NCBI RefSeq assembly: GCF_021696945.1
Contig: NZ_JACYHE010000060.1
Location: 1 to 38,192, forward strand
Direction: 5' to 3'
DNA: 38,192 bases
Origin: Streptomyces sp. JJ36
Lineage (GTDB): Bacteria; Actinomycetota; Actinomycetes; Streptomycetales; Streptomycetaceae
Positions 1 to 7,683 of the stretch are shown here, piece after piece; the stretch's first letter is position 1, and every line of letters begins with the position of its first letter. Below the pieces are notes generated by a model. It saw only the letters and a list, made by a program, of their open reading frames with translations. It made no database searches and was not told the DNA's origin. The position numbers and the translations under genes were made by a program.

Positions 1-2
1 GG

Positions 3-1244
3 CGGGCGGTGGTGGCGGACACCGCCGCCACCGCCGCCACCGCCCTGCGCACGGCCGTGCCGCACCCGCAGCGCGTACCCGGACGGCGCCCCGTCGCCTT
101 CGTCGTCACCGACGTCGTCCCCGGGGCCGAAGGAGCCGGAGGGGAACTCCGCGCGACCGAACCCGCCTACCGCGAAGCCCTCGACCACTGTGCCGCAGCC
201 GTCACGGCACCGGCCGGAGCGAACCCCCGGCCGGGCCCGGACGGCCGGGGAGAGGCCTCCGGCTCCCTGCACCACACGGCGTTCGCCACCAGGTACGCAC
301 TCGCACGGCTCTGGATGTCGTGGGGGATCACTCCCGCGGCGGTGCTGGGCGACGGCGTCGGTGAATACGTCGCGGCCTGTCTCGCAGGGGCGCTCACCGT
401 CGAGGACGCCCTGGCGCTCGCCGCCACCTCGCCGGCGGACGGCAACGGCCGGACGTGCGGCACCCCGCCCGCCGCCCCGCAGATCCCCTGCCTGGCGAAC
501 GCCACGCACACCTGGCTCAGCGGGCCCGACGCCACCGACCCCGCCCACTGGACCGGAGGGCCGCGGCACCCCCTGCACAGGGAACGGGCACAACCGCTCC
601 TCGAGCAGCTGGGAGACCCGCTGATACTGGAGATCGGAGCGGAGACGGACCCGCGGCACGTCCTCACCGCGCTGGCGGACCTCTGGAGCCGGGGTGCCGA
701 ACCGGACTGGAAGGCCTTCGCCGCCACGGACCCGGGCAGGCGGACGCCGCTACCCTCCTATCCGTTCGAACGGCGCAGCTACCGGATCGCGACGAGGCGG
801 CAGAGCCGTACGCCGGAGAACCCTGAACACGGCGAGGCGCCGTCCGTACCGGGCGACGCACCGGCCCCGTCCCACGAGCGGCCGGAACTGGCAACCGAGT
901 ACCTCGCACCACGGGACAGGCTGGAGCACACCGTCACCGAGGTGTGGGAGCGGCTGCTCGGCTTCCGCCGTATCGGCGTGCACGACGACTTCTACGCCCT
1001 GGGGGGCGATTCGCTGCTCTCCACCCGGATCGTGGCGGACCTCCGTGACGCCTTCGGCGCAGACCTCCCCATGGAGCGCATCATCGAGGCCCTCACCCCC
1101 GCCGGCCAGGCCGAGGTGGTCCGCGCGCTGCTGGTCGAGCGGCTGGACGCGATGACGGACGAGGAGGCCGCGCGACTGCTGGGCGGCGCCGGCCCGCACG
1201 GGACCGCACCGGCCGGTGGCGACGTGACTCCGGGAGCGCACTGA
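3..1244 (+). CDS. Type I PKS subunit 1, 3' part: degenerate AT and carrier domain (5' end outside window)
   Basis: The frame is open to the left edge, so only the C-terminal end of a modular PKS subunit is seen. From about nt 85 to 790 lies an acyltransferase-like stretch. It keeps the core helix region (LARLWMSWG, then GEYVAACLAGAL) and the post-AT linker LPSYPFERRSY. The GHSxG nucleophile motif reads GDGVG, with His to Asp and Ser to Gly (Gly codon 354-356). The GQGSQ motif is absent. Roughly 100 residues, including the segment carrying the HAFH/YASH motif, are deleted between about nt 425 and 470. The AT therefore cannot be catalytic. A carrier domain follows (about 905-1130) with GGDSLL and its phosphopantetheine Ser at 1011-1013. 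It is of the GGDS type common before NRPS condensation domains. The C-terminus (LDAMTDEEAARLLGG) resembles subunit-end helices. The stop overlaps the next ATG (TGATG). A KS probably lies upstream, unseen. Confidence 0.9.
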   Translation, partial: RAVVADTAATAATALRTAVPHPQRVPGRRPVAFVVTDVVPGAEGAGGELRATEPAYREALDHCAAAVTAPAGANPRPGPDGRGEASGSLHHTAFATRYALARLWMSWGITPAAVLGDGVGEYVAACLAGALTVEDALALAATSPADGNGRTCGTPPAAPQIPCLANATHTWLSGPDATDPAHWTGGPRHPLHRERAQPLLEQLGDPLILEIGAETDPRHVLTALADLWSRGAEPDWKAFAATDPGRRTPLPSYPFERRSYRIATRRQSRTPENPEHGEAPSVPGDAPAPSHERPELATEYLAPRDRLEHTVTEVWERLLGFRRIGVHDDFYALGGDSLLSTRIVADLRDAFGADLPMERIIEALTPAGQAEVVRALLVERLDAMTDEEAARLLGGAGPHGTAPAGGDVTPGAH

Positions 1245-2008
1245 TGCCGGGCGCCGGCACCGCGCGGGAGCCGGACGACCCGGCCGCGACCAGGGAGCGC
1301 GTCCTCGGCGTGCTGGCCCGCCGGCTGGGCGTCGACGCGGCCGGCCTCGACCCGGCGGAGCGGTTCAGTGTGCTCGGTCTGGACTCGGTCGGTGCCACCG
1401 CACTCGCCGGTGAACTCTCCGCCGCACTCGGGCGGCGGCTTCCCGTCACCGCGGCCTGGGACCACCCCACCGTCGACGCACTGGTCCGCTTCCTCACCGA
1501 CGGCGGGCCGGACAGCGGCACAGGCGACGACGGCGCGCACGGCCCGGGCGCTCCTACCCGCAGGACGAGCCGGTCGCCGTGGTCGGCATGGCGTGCCGGC
1601 TCCCCGGGGCGCCCTCTCTGGAGGCGTTCTGGACGCTGCTGCGGGAGGGGCGGGACGCGGTCACCGAGGTGCCCGCCGACCGCTGGGACGCCGGTGCTCT
1701 CTACCATCCGGACCCCGCCCGGCCCGGGCGCGCCAACACCCGCTGGGGAGGCTTCATCGACGGGGTCGGCCTTTTCGACCCGCAGTTCTTCGGCATCTCC
1801 CCGCGCGAGGCCGGCCGGATGGACCCGCAGCAGCGGATCATGCTGGAGCTGGCGTGGAGCGCCTTCGAGGACTCCGGTACCGACCCGGCGACCCTGCGCG
1901 ACAGCCGTACCGGGGTGTTCACCGCCGCGCTCTGGAGCGACTACGCACGACTGTCCGGCCGCAGGCTGGAGCACATCGGACAGCACACCGCGACCGGTGA
2001 GGATCTGA
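1244..2008 (+). CDS. N-terminal ACP of PKS subunit 2; frame left at about nt 1550
   Basis: Starts at ATG 1244 in a TGATG overlap with subunit 1. Residues 17-85 form an acyl carrier domain with GLDSV and Ser48 as phosphopantetheine site, ending in DHPTVDALVRFL. A Gly/Asp-rich linker follows. Similarity then stops in this frame, while the adjacent frame (-1) takes up YPQDEPVAVVGMAC, the normal start of a ketosynthase, from about nt 1555. The rest of this frame, to the stop at 2006-2008, overlaps the KS and is not meaningful protein. The simplest reading is one ACP-KS-AT-AT-KR-ACP polypeptide with a one-base deletion, real or an assembly error, at about 1541-1556. A free-standing ACP would normally stop right after its last helix, which argues against two separate genes. 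Confidence 0.6.
   Translation: MPGAGTAREPDDPAATRERVLGVLARRLGVDAAGLDPAERFSVLGLDSVGATALAGELSAALGRRLPVTAAWDHPTVDALVRFLTDGGPDSGTGDDGAHGPGAPTRRTSRSPWSAWRAGSPGRPLWRRSGRCCGRGGTRSPRCPPTAGTPVLSTIRTPPGPGAPTPAGEASSTGSAFSTRSSSASPRARPAGWTRSSGSCWSWRGAPSRTPVPTRRPCATAVPGCSPPRSGATTHDCPAAGWSTSDSTPRPVRI
1541..1560 (+). other. Apparent -1 frameshift inside PKS subunit 2
   Basis: Before this point the ACP is read from codons in phase with 1244. After it the KS is read one base back, in phase with 1552. No stop separates the two stretches, and no start codon with a ribosome site lies at the KS beginning. The bases here are GC-rich and form no classical X-XXY-YYZ slippery heptamer. A single missing base fits best. 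Confidence 0.75.
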
Positions 2009-5000
2009 GCATCATCCCCGCCCGGATCTCCTACACCCTCGGACTGCGCGGCCCCAGCATCGGTGTCACCACCGCCTGCTCGGGCGCACTGGTCGCCCTG
2101 CACCTCGCGTGCCAGAGCCTCCGCAACGGGGAGTGCGAGACGGTCCTGGCGGGTGGCGTGAACCTGCTGCTGGCGCCGGAGAGCACCACCGCGATGGCCA
2201 AGTTCGGTGCCATGTCCCCGCGCGGCCGCTCCCGGGCCTTCGACGCCGGTGCGGACGGCTACGTCCGTGCCGAAGGCGGCGGCGCCGTCGTGCTCAAGCC
2301 CCTGTCCCGGGCGCACGCGGACGGCGACCGCATCTACTGCGTGATCCGTGGCAGCGCCGTCAACAACGACGGCTACAGCAACGGCCTGACGGCGCCGAAT
2401 CCGCAGGCACAGGAGGAGATGCTGCGGGAGGCGTACGCGCGGTCCCGGGTCGATCCGCGCGATGTCGCCTACGTCGAGGCGCACGGTACGGGGACGGCAC
2501 TCGGCGATCCGATCGAGGCGGGGGCCCTGGCACGGGTGCTCGGCACCGGCCGGCCCCCCGGACGGCCGCTGCTGATCGGTTCCGTCAAGACCAATCTCGG
2601 GCACCTGGAGTCCGCGGCGGGGATCGCGGGCTTCGTCAAGACCGCGCTGGCCCTGCACCACCGGCTCCTGCCGCCCAGCCTGCACTGGGAGAAGCCGAAC
2701 CCCGCCATCGACTTCGGTGCCGGGCTGGAGGTCCCCACCTCGGCGCGCCGCTGGCCGGAGAGAGGACCGGGCGGAGCGCCCGCGCCGGCGGGTGTCAGCT
2801 CGTTCGGCTTCGGGGGCACCAACTGCCACGTGGTGCTGGAGGGCCGCCCGCACCCTGCGGAACTGCTGACCCTCTCCGCCGCGGATCCGGAGGCGCTCAC
2901 CGTCCTCGCGCGGCAGAGCGCCGAGGCCTCGCGGACCGCGGACCCGGCGACCTCCACCCGTGACCTGACCGCGGCCGCAGCCCGGCGGTCCGTAGCGGGG
3001 GCCAGCCGGGCGGCCGCCGTCGTGCGCAGCCGCACCGAACTGCTGGCCGCGCTCGACGGCGCGGCCGGGCGGCAACAGGAGCCCGCCACCGGGCAGCCGT
3101 CGCGTGTCGTTCTCGTCTTCTCCGGCCAGGGGTCCCAGTGGGCCGGGATGGGCCGGGACCTCCTGCACACCGATCCGGTGTTCGCCGAAGCCGTCGACGC
3201 CTGCGCGGCGTCCTTCGCCGAACTGGGCGGCCCGCGGGTCCGCGAACTGCTGCGCGCCGCCGGTCCCGCGTCCCTCGGGAGCAGCGCCGTGCTGCAGCCG
3301 CTGGTCTTCACCGTGCAGGTGGGGCTCACGGCGGTCTGGCGCTCCTGGGGCCTGCGGCCCGACGCGGTGATCGGGCACAGCCTGGGCGAGGCGGCCGCGG
3401 CCCACGCCGCGGGCCGGCTCGGTCTCCACGACGCGGCCCGCGTCGTGCACCACCGCAGCCGGCTCATGGCGCGCCTGGACGGCACCGGAGCCGTGGCGCT
3501 CGTCGCCCTCGACGCCGCACAGGCGGAGCGGGCCGCCGAACGCCACGGCGCGGGACGGGTCCACGTCGCCGGCGAGAACAGCACACGCGGCACGGTGCTC
3601 GCCGGCGACCCCGCCGCCCTGGACGCCTGCCTGGCCGCCCTGCAGCGTGACGGTGTGGCGTGCCACCGCGTGGCGATGCCCGTGGCCTCGCACACCGGCC
3701 ACTGCGACGAGCTGCTTCCGGAGCTCACCGACGCGTTGTCCCCCCTCACCCCGCTGCCCGGGCACACTCCGATGGTCTCCACCGTGACGGGCGCCCCCGT
3801 GGACGGCCCGCTCGGTCCGGAGTACTGGCGGCGGAACCTGCGGGAGCCCGTCCGGTTCGCCGCCGGAGTGCGGTCGCTGCTCGCTCAGGGCCCCGCCGAC
3901 TTCCTGGAGATCGGCCCCCACCCCGTACTGCACCGCGCGCTGTGCGAGAACGCGGAGGAGCACGGTGCGGACACCCGCACCCGTCCCGTGCTGTCGTCGA
4001 TGCACCGGGGCGAGGACGCCCGGGAGACCCTGCTCCGCTCCGCGGCGCACCTGTTCCGGCGAGGCGTGGAGCTGCCCGGGCTCTCCGCCGGCCGGCCGGG
4101 CCCGGAGCGGCCCACGGACGGGGCCCTCCGCGCCCCCCGGGAGGACCCGGGGACCGCCGGGCCCCGGGGCGAGGAGAGCCCGCTGCTGCTGACGCTCTCC
4201 GCGCACACCTCGCAGGCCGCCAGGGACCAGGCGGGCGCAGTGGCGGATCTTCTGGAGAGCGCCTCCGGTCCCGACGGCCCGGCGGCTCTCTGCGCGGCGG
4301 CCGACCGCCTGCGCGGCGGGTACCGCCATCGCGTGGCTGTGGTCTTCCGCGACCGCAGCGAGGGCGCCGCGCTGCTGCGACGGGCTGAGGCCGGAGCCGA
4401 CGCCCCCGGCCTCAGCTGGGGCACGGTCCCGCGTCTCCCCGAAGGTCTCGCCCTGGTGTTCTCCGGCCAGGCGACCCAGTGGCCGGGGATGGGCACCGCC
4501 CTGATGCGGCGGGAACCCGTGTTCCGCAGGGCCGTGGAGCGCCATCACGAGACGCTCCGTGGCCTGACGGACTGGTCCCTGGTGGACGAGCTCCGCGCGG
4601 AAGGCGAACGCTCCCGGCTGCATGCCACCCGGATCGCCCAGCCGGCCCTGTGCGCGCTCCAGCTCGCGCTGGCCGAACTCTGGACGCACTGGGGCGTCCA
4701 GCCGGACGCGGTCACCGGACACAGCGCCGGCGAGATCGCCGCGGCCTGCGTCGCCGGGGCGATCGAGCCCGAGGAAGCCCTGCGGATCGCGGTCGAGCGG
4801 GGGAGGATCATGGACCGGACGGCGGGTGGCGGTCGCATGGTGTCGCTCGCCCTGTCCGAGCAGGAGACAGCGGAACTGCTGGCCGGTGTGGAGGACCGCG
4901 TCGGCATCGCGGCCGTCAACGCGCCCCGCGCGACGGTGATCGCGGGGGAGGACGCGGCCGTGGAGCGAATCCTCGCCGATCCCGCCCTGCGTGCCGTCCG

Positions 5001-7683
5001 CACACATCCGCTGCCCGTCGACTACGCGTTCCACAGCCCCCGGATGGAGCCGTTGCAGGCCGTGCTCGCCCGCGCCCTGGGGCAGGTGGAGCGGCGAGAG
5101 AGCCGCATCCCGCTCGTCTCGGGCGTCACCGGCGGGCGACTGGACGGCGCCCTGCTGGACGCGGGGTACTGGGGCCGTACGGTGCGGCGCACCGTACGTT
5201 TCGCCGACGCGGTGGAGACCCTGGCCGGCCTCGGCTGCACCGGGTTCCTCGAGATCGGTCCGCACCCGGCCCTGACGACGGCGATGGCAGAGTGCCTCGC
5301 GGAGAGATCCGCGGAGGAGCCGCTCGTCGTGCCCAGCCTGCGCCGCGGAGACGACGTCGTCGCTCCGCTGCGGTCCCGTGGGGCCCTCTGGGCGTCCGGA
5401 CGGCCGAGGGCACGCAGCGGGGCCGCCCCGTCCGGTGTGCGGTCCGCCTCGCTCCCCGAGTACCCCTGGCAGCGCGAGCGGCACTGGACCGCAGAGGCTC
5501 CCGTCGAGCATGTCGCGGACGGTACGGGAACCGCTGCCTCCGCGCCGGACCCGCGGGAGCCGGAGCAGGTGACCGCCTGGGCCGACCGGCACGGGCTCAC
5601 CGACACGGAACGCGCCTTCCTGCCGCGGCTGCTCCACCTGCTCGCTGCGGACGTCCCGGAGCACCGCACGGGCCACCGCTCCGCACCGGAGCCCGCCGCA
5701 CCCCGCCGCTACACCACGCACTGGGAGGCGCGGCCCCCGCTTCCGCCCCCCGCCGACGGTGCGGCGTCCGGACACTGGCTGCTCATCGGCGACGGAGGCG
5801 TGGCCGGCGCGCTCGCCGGCAGGCTCCGCTCCGGCGGCGGGACGGTCACGGTGCTCCCCCAGGCGCACGCGGACTTCCCGGCGGAGCTCGACCGTGCCCT
5901 GGAGACGGCACCCGGACCGCTTCGGGCAGCAGTGCACCTTCCGGCCGCCGACCTGCCCGCGGGGGGCGCGGACCGGGCCGTCGACGCGGCGCAGGAGGTG
6001 CTCGGTTCGGCCCTGTCCCTCATCCGGCGGCTCGCCGTACGGCCTCCGCACGCCCGGCCGGCGATCTGGTTCGTGACCCGGGGGGCTCGCCCCGACGCCG
6101 GGCCCGCCGGAGCACGCCCGGAGGCCCCCGGGGACGACCTCGCGCGGCAGACGGCCGGTGCCGCGCTCTGGGGCTTCGCCGGCACACTCGCTCACGAGCA
6201 CCCCGAGCTGTGGGGCGGTCTGATCGACCTGGACGACACCTGCCCGTCCCGCGCCGCCGGACCGCTCGCCGACGAGCTGGAGGCGGCCGCGCCGTCGCGG
6301 GACGCGGTGGGTGGGCGCCCGCCCGCCCGCGAGGACCGGCTTGCCCTGCGCGCGGGGTCCCGCCGGGCCCCGCGCCTGACTGCGGCGGGCGCCGGCGCTG
6401 ACCCGTCCGGAGTGCCGCCGGTGCTGGACCCGGACGCCGCCTACCTGGTGACCGGCGGTCTCGGCGGTACAGGGCTGCTCGTCGCAGAGCGCCTGGCGGA
6501 GCGAGGCGCTCGCCGTCTCGTGCTGGCCGGTCGCACCGCGCCGTCCGGCACCGCCCGTGCCGTGCTTCGCCGGCTCGAATCCGCGGGCGTGCGCGTGACC
6601 GTCGCCCGCGGCGACGTCTCCCGGCGCGCCGAGGTGGCACGCATCCTGGACGGCATCCGGGACGACGGCGTCCGGCTGGGTGGTCTGGTGCACGCGGCGG
6701 GAGTGCTGGACGACGGCATCCTGCTGCGCCAGGGCCCGGACCGCCTGGCCCGGGTCCTGGCCCCCAAGGCGGCCGGTGCGCTGCACCTGCACGAGCTGAC
6801 GGCGCCGATGAGGCCGGACTTCTTCGTGCTGTTCTCCTCCTTCACCGCCACGCTCGGCGCCCCGGGGCAGTCCGCCTACACCGCCGCCAACGGGGTGCTG
6901 GACATGCTGGCGGTCCGCCGCCGGCTCGCCGGACTTCCCGCCGTGAGTGTCGGATGGGGTCCGTGGCGGGGCGTCGGCATGACGTCCGGCCGGGCGGCGG
7001 CCCCGCAACGGTGGCGGGAGCGCGGCCTGGAACCGATGGATCCCGACGCGTGCCTGGCCGCGCTCGACCGCGCGCTCACGGGGCGTACCGGGGCGCACGA
7101 ACTGGTGATCGCCGCCGACTGGCCGGCCTACTCGCGGGCCGTTCCGGGCAGCGCCGCGGGGGCGCACCTCGTCCCGGTGTGCGGCGAGGCCCCGACGCCG
7201 GAGCCGTCGGAGGCCGGCCCGGCGGAGCACGCCGCAGCAGGCGACGACGGCGCCGGGGAACTGCGCGCCGCCCTGCGGGACGCGTCCGCAGCGGAGCGGC
7301 TGACGCGGCTCGCCGAACTCGTCGCCCTGCGGGTGGCGGAGGCACTGGGAGTGCGGGACCCGCAGAAGATCGACCGGGAGAGCGGTCTGTTCGACCTCGG
7401 GCTCGACTCGCTGGGCGCGGTGCGGCTGGCCGAGCGTCTCGCCCGCGATCTGTCGGAGGCCGGGGCTGCCGCGGACCTGTCGACGAACGCCGTCTTCGAC
7501 CATCCGACCGTCGCCCGGCTCGCCGCGCATCTCGCGGAGACCGCGCCCGGCCCGGAGGAGACCGGCGACGCAGAGCTCGGGAGGCTGCTGGACGAGATCG
7601 AGGGACTGTCCGAGGAGGAGGCGGCCCTGCGCCTGGCGGAGCTCTCCGGCGAAGGCCGTTCCACGGGGGAGGAAGAACGATGA
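1579..7683 (+). CDS. Type I PKS subunit 2: KS-AT-AT-KR-ACP (tandem acyltransferases)
   Basis: Coordinates give the longest uninterrupted frame from GTG 1579. The true protein most likely begins at 1244 with an ACP in another frame, because GTG 1579 has no ribosome site and cuts the first KS residues. KS: residues 1-420, with Cys167 in TTACSGAL (usual DTACSSS), HGTGT and the KTNLGH motif. AT1: about 510-795, GQGSQ, GHSLG with Ser601, Arg626 retained, specificity motif VASH at 702-705. AT2: about 957-1245, GQATQ, GHSAG with Ser1049, Arg1074 retained, motif YAFH at 1149-1152. Then the linker LPEYPWQRERHW. KR: about 1377-1850, TGGLGGTG, the Lys-Ser-Tyr1767-Asn set, and LDD, suggesting B-type stereochemistry. 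ACP: Ser1944 in GLDSL. There is no DH or ER, so a beta-hydroxy product is expected. The C-terminal helix GLSEEEAALRL may dock with subunit 3. The stop overlaps the next start (ATGA). Confidence 0.95.
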   Translation: MVGMACRLPGAPSLEAFWTLLREGRDAVTEVPADRWDAGALYHPDPARPGRANTRWGGFIDGVGLFDPQFFGISPREAGRMDPQQRIMLELAWSAFEDSGTDPATLRDSRTGVFTAALWSDYARLSGRRLEHIGQHTATGEDLSIIPARISYTLGLRGPSIGVTTACSGALVALHLACQSLRNGECETVLAGGVNLLLAPESTTAMAKFGAMSPRGRSRAFDAGADGYVRAEGGGAVVLKPLSRAHADGDRIYCVIRGSAVNNDGYSNGLTAPNPQAQEEMLREAYARSRVDPRDVAYVEAHGTGTALGDPIEAGALARVLGTGRPPGRPLLIGSVKTNLGHLESAAGIAGFVKTALALHHRLLPPSLHWEKPNPAIDFGAGLEVPTSARRWPERGPGGAPAPAGVSSFGFGGTNCHVVLEGRPHPAELLTLSAADPEALTVLARQSAEASRTADPATSTRDLTAAAARRSVAGASRAAAVVRSRTELLAALDGAAGRQQEPATGQPSRVVLVFSGQGSQWAGMGRDLLHTDPVFAEAVDACAASFAELGGPRVRELLRAAGPASLGSSAVLQPLVFTVQVGLTAVWRSWGLRPDAVIGHSLGEAAAAHAAGRLGLHDAARVVHHRSRLMARLDGTGAVALVALDAAQAERAAERHGAGRVHVAGENSTRGTVLAGDPAALDACLAALQRDGVACHRVAMPVASHTGHCDELLPELTDALSPLTPLPGHTPMVSTVTGAPVDGPLGPEYWRRNLREPVRFAAGVRSLLAQGPADFLEIGPHPVLHRALCENAEEHGADTRTRPVLSSMHRGEDARETLLRSAAHLFRRGVELPGLSAGRPGPERPTDGALRAPREDPGTAGPRGEESPLLLTLSAHTSQAARDQAGAVADLLESASGPDGPAALCAAADRLRGGYRHRVAVVFRDRSEGAALLRRAEAGADAPGLSWGTVPRLPEGLALVFSGQATQWPGMGTALMRREPVFRRAVERHHETLRGLTDWSLVDELRAEGERSRLHATRIAQPALCALQLALAELWTHWGVQPDAVTGHSAGEIAAACVAGAIEPEEALRIAVERGRIMDRTAGGGRMVSLALSEQETAELLAGVEDRVGIAAVNAPRATVIAGEDAAVERILADPALRAVRTHPLPVDYAFHSPRMEPLQAVLARALGQVERRESRIPLVSGVTGGRLDGALLDAGYWGRTVRRTVRFADAVETLAGLGCTGFLEIGPHPALTTAMAECLAERSAEEPLVVPSLRRGDDVVAPLRSRGALWASGRPRARSGAAPSGVRSASLPEYPWQRERHWTAEAPVEHVADGTGTAASAPDPREPEQVTAWADRHGLTDTERAFLPRLLHLLAADVPEHRTGHRSAPEPAAPRRYTTHWEARPPLPPPADGAASGHWLLIGDGGVAGALAGRLRSGGGTVTVLPQAHADFPAELDRALETAPGPLRAAVHLPAADLPAGGADRAVDAAQEVLGSALSLIRRLAVRPPHARPAIWFVTRGARPDAGPAGARPEAPGDDLARQTAGAALWGFAGTLAHEHPELWGGLIDLDDTCPSRAAGPLADELEAAAPSRDAVGGRPPAREDRLALRAGSRRAPRLTAAGAGADPSGVPPVLDPDAAYLVTGGLGGTGLLVAERLAERGARRLVLAGRTAPSGTARAVLRRLESAGVRVTVARGDVSRRAEVARILDGIRDDGVRLGGLVHAAGVLDDGILLRQGPDRLARVLAPKAAGALHLHELTAPMRPDFFVLFSSFTATLGAPGQSAYTAANGVLDMLAVRRRLAGLPAVSVGWGPWRGVGMTSGRAAAPQRWRERGLEPMDPDACLAALDRALTGRTGAHELVIAADWPAYSRAVPGSAAGAHLVPVCGEAPTPEPSEAGPAEHAAAGDDGAGELRAALRDASAAERLTRLAELVALRVAEALGVRDPQKIDRESGLFDLGLDSLGAVRLAERLARDLSEAGAAADLSTNAVFDHPTVARLAAHLAETAPGPEETGDAELGRLLDEIEGLSEEEAALRLAELSGEGRSTGEEER

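Noticed and set aside
1541..1560. Programmed ribosomal frameshift joining the ACP and KS
   Set aside because: The direction would be -1, but there is no slippery heptamer and no obvious downstream stem. A missing base is simpler.
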